Under the pieces are notes generated by a model. That model was given only the letters and a program-made list of their open reading frames with translations, was not told the origin of the DNA and did no database searches. Source: Vulcanimicrobiota bacterium (GTDB lineage Bacteria; Vulcanimicrobiota; Xenobia; Xenobiales; JADMJV01). Taken from it: a stretch of DNA of 64,000 nt. Position numbers and translations under genes: made by a program. The stretch spans positions 257,842-321,841 of the forward strand of contig JAHBVR010000012.1 in the NCBI GenBank assembly GCA_019637395.1, given 5' to 3'. Of the stretch, positions 29,782 through 39,200 are shown piece after piece. Position 1 is the first letter of the stretch; every line of letters starts with the position of its first letter.

Positions 29782-31667
29782 GAGGCTGCTGAAAAACGGG
29801 GCGTTCGGAACCCAGCGGTCCACATTTGCTGGTCCGACGCCCCGGCTACTTCGCTTCTAGACCTCTGAATGTCGGGAAGCCCGGTCTTCGGAGCTCGATT
29901 CCCGGCTGTTCCGCCGGGTTTCGACTGGATTGTAGGCCCAAGAATGAGGCCTTTTGGAGTTTTGGGGCACGGCTTCGCCTACCCCCTCGCTCCTCAGTGT
30001 TGATTGAGCGGTTCATGGCGACCCCCTCAGGTTGTTCGGTATTATGAGCCTCCAGATGTTGTTGGCGGTGGCCGTGAAAACGGCCTGGAGCAGAGGCTTT
30101 CTGATGCCAAAATACCGTGAGGCAGAAAGTCCGTAGCTCTGCAGGCGAGCTTGAACGCGCTCCACTACCAAGCGCCTCTTCATTTCGTCGCGAAAATCAG
30201 GTTCTGCAGCTCTCTGCTTAGCTTTCTGCAGATAGCCCTCGTTGTAGTGGAGTTGGATTGAGCGTGTGCGTTCGGTGCTTGGGATACACTTATCGCGTAA
30301 AGCACAGGAAGGGCAACCAGTGAATCGGAAAGTTTTAGTTCCCCGGCCCTGGGGGTCTTTTGACTCTCGGAAGTTATAGGTTGTCTCGCCTGCGGGGCAC
30401 GTCACTGTCCGCGCACCAAGGTTGATCAGGAAGTCGGCTTTGGGAAACCGCTCACCCTTCGGAGGCTTTGGCACCTTAGCGACAACTTCGACTCCCTTCG
30501 TCTCCATCAATGCTCGAAAGTCCGCCCCGCCGTAGGCGCAATCTGCGGGCAACTGCTTGGGTCGACAGCCACGGCTCTCCAGCTCTTCGAGCATCGACTC
30601 AACTGGAGCGGTGTCGGCGGCATTGGCAGGTGTGACCGCAACGCTGGTCACAATCTCATGCTCGGAAACAGTGAAGTTACCTTTGTATCCCTTGATCAGG
30701 TCACAACTGGTTTTGTGGCCATGTCGGGATTCGGGGTCGTTGGTGCTGATGATACGGTCCTTGCCGCCCCGCTTAATAGTGGTGTCCCCTTCGGAACTCT
30801 GCTCGACGTCCTGGACCAGGATGCGCTTCAGCAGCTCCATAGGCCCCTGGACTCTTTTTGAGTGAACCATTTTAGAAGCTTCGACCGCCTCGATCAGCGA
30901 TGCAGCGTCCTCGACAAGCTCGTTGAGGTGAAGTTGCCGTTGAGCCTTGTCCCCCCAGTCGATGTCGGCTTTACCCCTGCCCTTCTCGTATTTCTTGGCG
31001 GTGAAAGGATACTTGAAGCCCCGAGACCCTTTCCATTCGTCACGCTGCTTTTTGACGGCGGCCAGCAACTTCTCCATACCGGTGCGGATAAGAGTATAGG
31101 TATCCTGGAGCGCCGCCGCGCCAAAGATGGGCATAGAATCAATGGGTTGGACGTCGCCGATCAGTCCATGTTGGTGGGCGGCTTTGACCGTTTTCTCGAA
31201 TGCCAACGATTCTTTTCGGTGCAATAGCAGGCGGGCGCGAAAGATCGACAGCAAGCTCGGGTCAAACCCGGCGTAGTCCACCTTCACCCCGAGAGCCACT
31301 TTGTAGCGCAAGTCGAAGCGAATACGCTCGACCAGTTCGCGGTCTGAACAACCACGATAGTTCTGTAGCAGCAAGGCCCTCACCAACAGCGACGGGGGGG
31401 ACGCAGCCGCGCCCGAGATGTTCGTTGTAGAGATTCGCATAGTCTTCGTCGACGAGCCATTTGTGGCCGTGTTCACCCAGAATGGCGTAGAACGAGTCCT
31501 TGTCCATCAGGCCACCACACTGCACCTGGGCGTCTTCGAAAGTTAGTTGTCGTTGCGCTGCCTTGAACACCCGAGAAACCCCAAAACCCTTCGTCTGAGC
31601 TGGCGGGACAGCTTCGACAAACGGCACCAAAACTCATGCTAGAGCTCGAGCGGATTTCAGCAGCCTC
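29782..31667. mobile_element. Complete IS1182-like insertion sequence (about 1.89 kb)
   Basis: The ends are a 13-base perfect inverted repeat: GAGGCTGCTGAAA at 29782-29794 and TTTCAGCAGCCTC at 31655-31667. CTAG flanks both ends (29778-29781 and 31668-31671), consistent with a 4-base target duplication at a palindromic site. The element carries one transposase gene on the minus strand in two frames. About 230 bases between the left end and the transposase stop hold no gene. Family assignment rests on the transposase sequence. It separates two minus-strand genes that were probably neighbours. Confidence 0.9.
30013..31630 (-). pseudogene. IS1182-like DDE transposase, frameshifted at a C7 run
   Basis: The N-terminal part (from GTG 31630: FEDAQVQCGGLMDKDSFYAI, then YANLYNEHLGR) and the main part (SLLVRALLLQNYRGCSDREL, DPSLLSIFRARL, DPESRHGHKTSC, CAYGGADFRALME) are typical of IS1182-type transposases with a DUF772 N-terminus. 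The two parts are in different frames. The change occurs at or near seven Cs (plus-strand Gs at 31394-31400) and needs a +1 shift. Either one extra C inactivated the gene, or frameshifting makes the full enzyme. A shorter protein could start at 31476. The main frame contains the acidic catalytic region and Cys-rich C-terminal part (CPSCALRDKC). Confidence 0.8.
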
Positions 31668-32063
31668 CTAGCGGCCTTCCATGTCGTTGCGCACCATTTG
31701 CAGGCCGCAGTAGAGAGCGCCGAGTCCGGCTGCACCTACGGCTCCGGTCAACCCGAAACGGGCCCCGGCGTGACCTGCAAATGCCCCGATGAGTCCGGCG
31801 CTGACCATGGCGCCGGCATTCTCGCGACTGAAACCACCGGCGCGCACAGCGCTAACGGCAACACCGGCCACCGCTCCGGCCAGGAATCCATGAGCGGGTA
31901 TGAGCAGTCCGGCCACGGCCGGAACACCGAAGTGAGCCGCGCCCACCTGGGCGCCTTCGAGAAAAGCCTGACGCGAGGGAGGCTCGGGTGGATCCGTCTT
32001 GGGTGGAGCCGAGGGCTTATTGAGAGTGCGCATCGAGGGCGTTTGAAAACGTGAAATCTGCAT
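31668..32063 (-). CDS. Gly/Ala-rich hydrophobic protein of unknown function
   Basis: A 131-residue product with a Pro-rich polar start (residues 1-30) and three hydrophobic Gly/Ala segments (about 40-60, 62-80 and 95-115) with GAVAGVAVSAV and GLTGAVGAAGLGALY patterns. This suggests a small membrane protein of the glycine-zipper kind. Its TAG stop lies in the CTAG at the right border of the IS element. Before insertion it would have been followed at once by the gene now at 29248-29747. No family is assigned. Confidence 0.6.
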   Translation of the reverse strand: MQISRFQTPSMRTLNKPSAPPKTDPPEPPSRQAFLEGAQVGAAHFGVPAVAGLLIPAHGFLAGAVAGVAVSAVRAGGFSRENAGAMVSAGLIGAFAGHAGARFGLTGAVGAAGLGALYCGLQMVRNDMEGR

Positions 32064-32220
32064 ACCTCATCCTATGCGTAACAGCCCGAGCGGAAAGTGT
32101 CCAAAGCGTAAACCGCCCGACGAATAATTTTGGCAAAGGAAGAAAAATCATGAGTTAAACACTCTCCCCACCCGGCTGGTTATGCTCGAACCACATCCAT
32201 CCGAAACGAGGAACCAGAGC

Positions 32221-33093
32221 ATGAAAGTACACATGAAATACCCCATCCTGCTGACCCTGATCGAGCACAAGTACTTGAAGCACCACTTCGAGGACGAACG
32301 CACTTCGGCCGATGTCTACAAGGCGCTCTACCTGCAGGGCGAGCAGTTAAAGGATGACCGGGTGGTCCATTGGCGACCTTTAGCCGCCAGGCCCAATCGG
32401 GATGAGCGCGGAGTCGGCTGGAAAGACGCCAACTCTTGCTGGCTTACGCAAGACGAGCACACCTTCCAGGTCACGGCGGGTCAGGACCCGGTCCCGGTCG
32501 AGCTGCCCCGAGGCCTGACCTCGGCCAGCGGTCGCTTCGTTTGGACCGTTGAACAGTCGGCTGAAGAAGCCACGCTCTTGCAGCAACTGGACCGCCAATC
32601 GGGTGAAACTTCCACCATCTGGGAACATCCGGGGTGGGCCGGCCTCAGCCTGGCCTCCGATCCTGCTCAAGACCGACTGCTCTGGTCCTATTCGGGCTAT
32701 CACCTGAGTGGGCCGCTACACAGCTGGAACCCGATCGCCGCCCAAAAGGAAGCCGTCCCGACCGGCTTTGCCGAGGGGGTTTCCGACCTGGCTTTCTCCC
32801 CGAACGGTAAGAACCTGGCCTTCGTTCACGATCATCAGGTCTATTGCCTGAGTAACGGAGCCACACGCCCCATCAGTGGACCTCGCTCCAATAGCTTCAA
32901 CTATCGCCAGCAACCGAGCTGGTCACCGGATAGCAAACGCCTTTTTTATGTCAACGCCCATTACGATATTGTTGGCTACCTCATGCAAGAGTCTTACCAA
33001 TGGATGGCGGCGCTACCGGATGGGTCGCAGCATCGCGCTTTGATTTCGCGCTCAGCGGTCGCAGCCGTAAACGTCGGGCCGGCTCTGGATTAA
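32221..33093 (+). CDS. TolB/PD40-like beta-propeller protein
   Basis: I take the ATG at 32221 (MKVHMKYPILL); another in-frame start lies 39 bases upstream. The 290-residue product lacks a signal peptide. It contains WD40-like/PD40 blades: LAFSPNGKNLAFVHDHQVY and PSWSPDSKRLFYVNAHYDI are the SPDG-type strands of TolB-like propellers. The first 90 residues are a separate domain of unknown type. Such proteins usually bind partners rather than catalyse. The gene is followed by short palindromic repeats in the same orientation. Confidence 0.7.
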   Translation: MKVHMKYPILLTLIEHKYLKHHFEDERTSADVYKALYLQGEQLKDDRVVHWRPLAARPNRDERGVGWKDANSCWLTQDEHTFQVTAGQDPVPVELPRGLTSASGRFVWTVEQSAEEATLLQQLDRQSGETSTIWEHPGWAGLSLASDPAQDRLLWSYSGYHLSGPLHSWNPIAAQKEAVPTGFAEGVSDLAFSPNGKNLAFVHDHQVYCLSNGATRPISGPRSNSFNYRQQPSWSPDSKRLFYVNAHYDIVGYLMQESYQWMAALPDGSQHRALISRSAVAAVNVGPALD

Positions 33094-33147
33094 AGTGGTA
33101 AGCCGCAGCTAATCGCGGATTTCACCGTCAAGGCCACTCCCCACCGA

Positions 33148-33232
33148 GATACTTACCAGCCGACGGTAATTCTTACCATCAGGCCGACACGTCAGGGCCC
33201 CTCATCAAGACTTACCAGCCAGCGGTAATTCA
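33148..33232 (+). repeat. Two copies of the palindromic repeat (cluster 2)
   Basis: Two divergent units related to arrays 1 and 3 lie behind the beta-propeller gene. Each has CTTACCAGCC followed by GACGGTAATTCTTACCATC or GCGGTAATTC; the second is truncated. Orientation matches the upstream gene and array 3. Confidence 0.75.
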
Positions 33233-33496
33233 ACTCCCGAGCGGAAAATCGTGACCAGGACCTTGCGCTCCTTATCGTAGACCACAATGAACTCCCCGGC
33301 CGGTAAGGTCACCAGCCACTTGGTCACACGGGTGCTCTGGCGGGCGAAGAACCGGATCGGGAACGCATCCTCCTTCCCCTGGATGGTCCTGCATGGCCTT
33401 TCGAGCCTCCCGGTCAAGTCCGCCAACCCTCTGGAGCGCGCGTCGGTAGAAGTGCAACCGTTGACAATCGACTTTGCGGGCGCGTTTGTGCCTCAT
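33205..33496 (-). pseudogene. Possible frame-disrupted small gene (DUF4258-like?)
   Basis: Two frames make one plausible protein. From ATG 33496, MRHKRARKVDCQRLHFYRRA and LDREARKAMQDHPGEG, then after a shift near 33375, DAFPIRFFARQSTRVTKWLV and EFIVVYDKERKVLVTIFRSG to a stop at 33205 inside repeat cluster 2. The last strands recall small DUF4258 or toxin-like proteins, a weak resemblance. The start overlaps the upstream stop as ATGA, so the two small genes look like an operon. Base composition does not separate it from neighbours. Confidence 0.35.
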
Positions 33497-33723
33497 CTGT
33501 CAACGCCCGCCATTCTGGCCACATCACGGCTCAGCCAAACCAGCCATCTGTGGAATCGTTCTGCTTCTGATAAATAGCGCCGCAGCGGGTAGGGGCAACG
33601 CTGCTCTCCCTCTATCCCGCCCAGAAGCACTCCTGGTACTTTCTCTGCACGCTTCCGAACTCGACGCCCAAGATGGCGGCGGCTCCTGGCCAACCTGGAG
33701 GCGCTTCGATTGCGATGGGTCAT
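33493..33723 (-). CDS. Possible small Arg-rich protein
   Basis: This 76-codon frame starts MTHRNRSASRLARSRRHLGR and ends RWLVWLSRDVARMAGVDR. It is strongly basic at the start with an amphipathic C-terminal helix, and its stop overlaps the next start as ATGA. The arrangement resembles a toxin-antitoxin pair, but neither protein is recognised and another open frame overlaps. From 33724 to 33894 I see nothing. Confidence 0.3.
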   Translation of the reverse strand: MTHRNRSASRLARSRRHLGRRVRKRAEKVPGVLLGGIEGEQRCPYPLRRYLSEAERFHRWLVWLSRDVARMAGVDR

Positions 33724-33894
33724 CTACTTTCCTCCACAACTGAGCTGTCGCCAATGTAGCATCCAACCGCGACAGATGGTGTCGCTCAGTCGCAGCCGCC
33801 TTCGAGAAAACGAAGCCTGGAAGCCCAACGACAAGATCTGTCGCGCTTCTGGCTACACTGAAACCATCACGAAAAATGAATGGAGCAAACAAGC

Positions 33895-34131
33895 ATGGAT
33901 GAGACCCTCTTGATTCTGGGCGGAATCGCCCTCAACGTCGCGATCGGGGCGGCCATTGGCCAATCCAAGGGCAAGATGACCTATTGCATCCTGGTCAGCA
34001 TCCTGCTGGGCCCGCTCGGCTGGATTCTGGCCGCGGTCACCCCTACAGCCCATCCCAAATGCCCGGCCTGCAGGGGAGATGTAGTAGTCGGGGCGCGCAA
34101 GTGCAAGAACTGCGGCTCAGATCTACCCTGA
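33895..34131 (+). CDS. Small membrane protein with C-terminal zinc ribbon
   Basis: The ATG at 33895 has GGAG nine bases upstream. The 78-residue product has two hydrophobic segments (about 4-20 and 28-48, separated by QSKGKM) and a C-terminal four-cysteine ribbon, CPACRGDVVVGARKCKNCG. Small two-helix proteins with such zinc ribbons are common but uncharacterised. Repeat array 3 begins about 120 bases after its stop, on the same sense strand. Confidence 0.7.
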   Translation: MDETLLILGGIALNVAIGAAIGQSKGKMTYCILVSILLGPLGWILAAVTPTAHPKCPACRGDVVVGARKCKNCGSDLP

Positions 34132-34249
34132 AAATGGAAGGACCATCCTCACCAGCTTCAACGGCACGCCGCGAGGCGCCCCACAAGCTCATGACCACGC
34201 CGAGGTCATTTTGTATCGCCTGGCCGACAAGTTGGGCCTCTCGCCGTCG

Positions 34250-34905
34250 AAAAATTACCAACCCGCGGTAATTCTTGCCACCAGGCCGGCAAGTCGGGAC
34301 CTCCCCGTAGCGAGACTTGCCAGTCGGCGGTAATTCTTACCGCCAAGCCGTCAAACGCGGGACCACCGCCACGGGACTTACCAGCCCGCGGTAATTCTTA
34401 CCGCCAGGCCGACAAGCGCGGGGCCACCGCCACGGGACTTACCAGCCCGCGGTAATTCTTACCGCCAGGCCGACAAGCGCGGGGCCACCGCTACGGACTT
34501 GCCAGCCTGCGGTAATTCTTGCCGCCAAGCCCTCAAGCGGGGACCTCCGCCACGGGACTTGCCAGCCTGCGGTAATTCTTGCCGCCAGGCCGTCAAGCGG
34601 GGACCTCCGCCACGGGACTTACCAGCCGGCGGTAATTCTTGCCGCCAGGCCGTCAAACGCGGGACCACCGCCCCGGGACTTACCAGCCGGCGGTAATTCT
34701 TGCTACCTGACCGACAAGGGGGGCCACCGCCCCGGGACTTACCAGCCGGCGGTAATTCTTGCCGCCAGGCCGACAAGCGCAGGCCCTCCGCCGCGGGACT
34801 TACCAGCCCGCGGTAATTCTTACCGCCAGGCCGACAAACGCGGGACCACCGCCACGGGACTTACCAGTCGGCGGTAATTCCTACCACCAGGCCGGCAAGT
34901 CGGAG
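34250..34905 (+). repeat. Array 3 of about 60-bp palindromic repeats (roughly 11 units)
   Basis: About eleven tandem units of 59-62 bases, the same family as array 1 but on the opposite strand. Each reads ACTTACCAGCC, GCGGTAATTCTTRCCGC, CAGGCCGACAAGCGC, then GGGACCACCGCCACGGG or variants. Some adjacent units are nearly identical (34378-34498), others differ at several sites. The palindrome arms vary only in ways that keep pairing, including G-U pairs, on this strand. It lies between the zinc-ribbon gene and the end of the convergent WD40 gene. Confidence 0.92.
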
Positions 34906-34935
34906 GATGTCACTGGAGCCGTCCAACGTTTCAAA

Positions 34936-36039
34936 TCAAGGCACTGGAAAGGTTTTGATTACTGTGTGGGTTGCAAGGTCCAGCAAATCCAGACTGCCGT
35001 CCTGCTTGCCTACGACCAACCATTTCCCATCGGGACTGGCGGCCATGGCCCCCACTCCGGGGGTCTGGCTGATGCTCTTGCCGGTGGCAGCTTCCAGCAG
35101 AGAAATCGTGCCATCCTCGCCGGCTACCGCCAGTTCCTCCCCGACCATCCGAGCCATATACTGGCGCCGGTCCACCCGCGCGATTCTCTTGCCGGTTTGG
35201 ATATCGTAGAAATCGAGTGGATACCCCTGCTCCACCACCAATACACGATTGTTCTTTGCGAACCCCACCGCACCACCTATCGAACCCTGGCGGTTAATTT
35301 GTCTCAACAGTTGTCCCCCGGGAACGGTCCGGATCTGTATCGTCCGGTCGGCACACACCGCCACTCGCGTCCCATCAGCAGAAAAAGTGGCCGTCCGCCC
35401 GGGCCAGGGACCCAGAGCGGTGGTCCATTTCGAGGTGTCCAGCAATGAAACTTTACCTTTTGAGCTCAAAGCGCATAACTTACGATCCGGCGAAACAGCA
35501 GCGCCCGTCCAAAGACCGTCGACCGATGTGGAACCAGCTGTCAATCGTTGCTTCTGAGTGGCGACATCCCATACCACAGCCTGAGTGCGAGAATTCCCCC
35601 TCTCGCTAAAAGCCGGCGTCGTTAACAGCCGGTCCGAACCAATAAAATGCAAGCCCCATGGCATCAGTCTCACACCTGGCTTGGGAGGCGAACTCACCCG
35701 CTTTACAAGCTTGCCAGCCACCAGATCCCAAAACCAGAGGGTCTCCCCAACCCCGGTTCCAACCAGGACCTGTCCATTGGGACTGAACTTTGCCTCCAGG
35801 GGCAGCGGCTGATCCGAACCGGCATCCCCCTGAAAACGAGCGCGCCGGCTTCCATCCGCTACATTCAAAACCTGAACCTCCCAGTGGTGAGACTGCTTCT
35901 CCCCATCCCAGAAGTCATAGACGGCGGCGATCGACTTACCATCCGGGGAGAAATCGAGCCAGGAGCATCGAGGCTGGGCTTGCACCGACCTGGCCAGCGC
36001 GGCGCACAAGATTACATTCACCAAGATTCCATTCTTCAT
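34936..36039 (-). CDS. Exported WD40/beta-propeller protein
   Basis: From ATG 36039 the 367-residue product has a signal peptide (MKNGILVNVILCAALARSVQ, cleavage after AQA-like residues). The rest is a beta-propeller with blades marked by CSWLDFSPDGKSIAAVYDF, AKFSPNGQVLVGTGVGETLWFWD, AAVSPDRKLCALSSKGKVSL, ATFSADGTRVAVCADRTIQI and AASPDGKWLVVGKQDGSLDL (motifs given separately). It probably acts in the periplasm as a binding scaffold. The 235 bases to the next gene show no clear feature. Confidence 0.8.
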   Translation of the reverse strand: MKNGILVNVILCAALARSVQAQPRCSWLDFSPDGKSIAAVYDFWDGEKQSHHWEVQVLNVADGSRRARFQGDAGSDQPLPLEAKFSPNGQVLVGTGVGETLWFWDLVAGKLVKRVSSPPKPGVRLMPWGLHFIGSDRLLTTPAFSERGNSRTQAVVWDVATQKQRLTAGSTSVDGLWTGAAVSPDRKLCALSSKGKVSLLDTSKWTTALGPWPGRTATFSADGTRVAVCADRTIQIRTVPGGQLLRQINRQGSIGGAVGFAKNNRVLVVEQGYPLDFYDIQTGKRIARVDRRQYMARMVGEELAVAGEDGTISLLEAATGKSISQTPGVGAMAASPDGKWLVVGKQDGSLDLLDLATHTVIKTFPVP

Positions 36040-36274
36040 GGTCGCCTGCATTCAAGCTATCCGGCCGGCGATTCCTGTCCGAAGTCCAGGTTGGCTCCGG
36101 AGCCACGAGCTTCTAGACAGCCGAGTTGCTGGCCGTCACTCGCAATGCCAGGCAGCGGCGGGTCCACCGGCATTGCGGCACGCCGCAGTTAACCCCAACA
36201 CATGTCGCCGACCGCTACTGCTTTACCATGACCGCTTCAAGCAGGGCGTGTGTAGACTCTGGGGCCAGTCAAAT

Positions 36275-39200
36275 TTAACGGCGATTATTGAAGAACTCGC
36301 GCATTTCGTCGGCAAAGGACTTCTTCTGCGGGCCTTTGGCGTTTTTCTCCTTGATCAGGCTGTCGAAGCCGGCGTTGACGGCTTCCGGCAGCAGTTCTTT
36401 GGGGTCGACCTGGCGGCCGGCTTTGCGGGCGTTCATGAAGGCGGTCTTCTGCTTGGTCACGATGGAGTTGAGCACTTTGCGCACGTCGCCGCTGCTGGCC
36501 CAGTCGGGAGCCGCGTGCAGGTCGTTCATGCGCGCGCCGATGAGGGTGGTGACTTCCTCGGTCAGGGTCAGCTCTTTAGCGCCTAACTGCTTGCACAGCG
36601 AGCGCACGCCGCCCTCGACGCTCAGCGGTTCGAGGCTGAAGCGGTGTCCGAAGCGGCGGGCGATACCGGGGTCGACGTTGAGGAATTCGTTGACGCGGTC
36701 GGCGTAGTCGGCCACCACCAGGATGAAGCGGCCACGGTGATCTTCCATTTGCTTGAGCATGGTCTTGGCGGCATCCGCCTGGAAAGCTTCGGGTGCTCTC
36801 GCGAGACCGCCAATCTCATCAATAAAGCCGCCCTGGCCCCACATGCTTTCAAACAGTTTCTGCACCTTGGTGGTGGTCTGGCCGATGAAGCCGGCCTGCA
36901 GGTCGGCGCCCTGGCTTTCGGCCAGGCCGGCGCTGGGAATGATGTCGTAGGCGGCCATCAGCTTGACGATGAGGCGCGCCATGGTGGTTTTGCCGGTGCC
37001 GGGAGGCCCGTCCAGGATGAAGTAAGGCTCGAAGCTGTCCAGCGGATCGTTACCCATCTCGCGATCATATTCGATGGAAGCGCAGATGGTGCGCAATTCG
37101 CGCTTGAGCGTATCCAGGCCCTCGAGCGCATCAATCTCTTTCCAGACTTCCTCCGGGGTCAGCACGCGCTCGGCCGCGAAATCCTCGGGGATCAGGCCCA
37201 TGAGAGCTTCCCTGGTCAGTTCCACTTCGCCCTCGCTCAAGCGAGCCGTCTGCTTCTTGATGGCGATCTCGATCATCGAAGCCACGCTGCCGGCATTGCC
37301 AAAATTCTTCATCTTGCGGCGCTCGCGCTCCAGCCGCATCAAAGCCGCCTCGCGGGTGGGTTCGTCGATGACGCGTTGTTTATCCACCGCCATCTTATCC
37401 AGAATTTTGCCGAGTTCTTCTTTGCTGTAATCGTCAAAAGGCACCGACGTAAAGCGGCGCTCGGCACCGTCGTCCACATCACGGATCAAATCGCGCATTT
37501 CGCCTTTGTAGCCGGCGCCGATGAAGACGGTGTCGGCATATTCGGGGTGGCCCAGGTAAGGAATCATGGCCCGGAAGGCCAGGCGGCCCTCGGGGCTGTC
37601 CTTGAGCTGGTGCATTTCATCCAGGAAGATGACACCACCCTTGTTTTCTTCGAAGAGCTTCTTGACGTTCTCCTCGGGCTTGCGGCCGGTGATCAGGTCC
37701 TGCACGCGCACTTCTTTGAACTTGTTGTTTTTCAAGTATCCGACCCGGGTCAGCGCATCCGAGAACAATTTCGCCACCGTGGTCTTACCGGTGCCGGGGT
37801 TCCCCTCGAACAACAGGTTGAGGCGCGGGCGCTCGGCCGTCATGCCGAACTCCTCTTGCTGCTTCTGCAGCTTGACCTGAGCCAGCACGGCCCGCAGCTC
37901 TTTCTTGGCGTTGCCCAGCCCGACCAGGCGCTCCATCTCTTCCAGGGGATCTTTCTCACGCGACATCTTGGCGTTTTTGACGTCGCTGGTGAGCACACGG
38001 CGCACGCCGATGGGGTTGGCCTTAAGGAAGGGAAGCAGCTCGGTAGTGCGGTCGGTCTGGGAAGTTTTGACTCCGTTCCAGAGCGCGAACATCTGCCCGA
38101 GCTCACCGTCCTTGGCTTTTCCCGCCAGGGCCTGCTTGGCCTCAGAGCTCAGATCATAGCCTTCCGAAGCGGCGTTCTGAGAGACCAGCTCGGTGATCAT
38201 GCCGGCCGTCAGCGGCGAGGTGGTAAAACGCTTCTGCACGGCGGTGGGCAGCGCTTCGCGCAGGCGGTTCAAATCCGAACCCGAGCCTTGCAGCAAGAGC
38301 GGAGTCTGACCGCCGAACCGTTCCACGTATTTGGACAAGGTGGCGAAACCGGGGCTGTCGGCCTGCAGAGAACCTAACTCGTCGAGCACCAGGAAGGTAC
38401 CACGACCGCTCTGCACCTGCTCGTTCAGGAATTTCTCCAGATCGGCCGGATTGTTGAAGGTGGCCGCGGGAATGCGCACCGCTCCCTCGCCGGGCGAGTA
38501 TTTGGGCAATCCGGGGCTGCGGGCTTCGCGCAAAACCTCGCCGAGACGGTCGATCAACTCTCCCACGTTGTGGTTGGCGTCCCCCTGAATCTCGAAGCGA
38601 TAGGGCAACACCGGCACGCCCTTGGCCTTTTGCACTTTGTTGAGCTCTTCCAGAGTGCGTAACTCCTGATAAGGATCGGGAGAAATATTGACCACCGGGT
38701 CATGCGATTGCTGCAGATCGGCCATGGCCTTCAGGTTGAACTTCTGCTTGTTCCAACCGGCTTTCTCGAAGGCGGCGGTGGCCAGAGGAAACTGGCGGCC
38801 GCAGCGCTCGGGGTCCATATTGTAACGGACGAACATCTCGGCCGTGAAGTCAGCCGCATTGGCCTGATACTGCTTGGGCACGCCGGCCACTTCGTTCTTG
38901 AAGGAATCGGCCAGGTACTTGGTGAGCTGACCGGACCTGTCATAGGCACGCCCGATTTCGCGCAGCAGCGTGGCCGGGTCGATTTCCAACTGGCCCCGCT
39001 TCCAGTGGGAGCGCACCAGAATCCGGGGATTCTGTTTATCTTCCAGGATAAGAGCGCCCTCATTCATATCGGTGAGGGCGCCGTTCTCCATTTTGCCTTC
39101 CAACTTGGCATGGGCATTGGAGACGCGATCACGAGTAACGGTGACGGTGTACTTGGATTTTTCCAAATCGGTAAGCACGGCGGTGGGCAGCACGTCCAGC

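Noticed and set aside
27237-34905. Repeat arrays as CRISPR
   Set aside because: Units are contiguous with no unique spacers, vary in length and contain an internal palindrome; no cas genes are seen.
34759-35448. Open frames running through repeat array 3 into the WD40 gene
   Set aside because: The frame comes from repeat units near 60 bases and antisense WD40 sequence; it has no start signal or domain.
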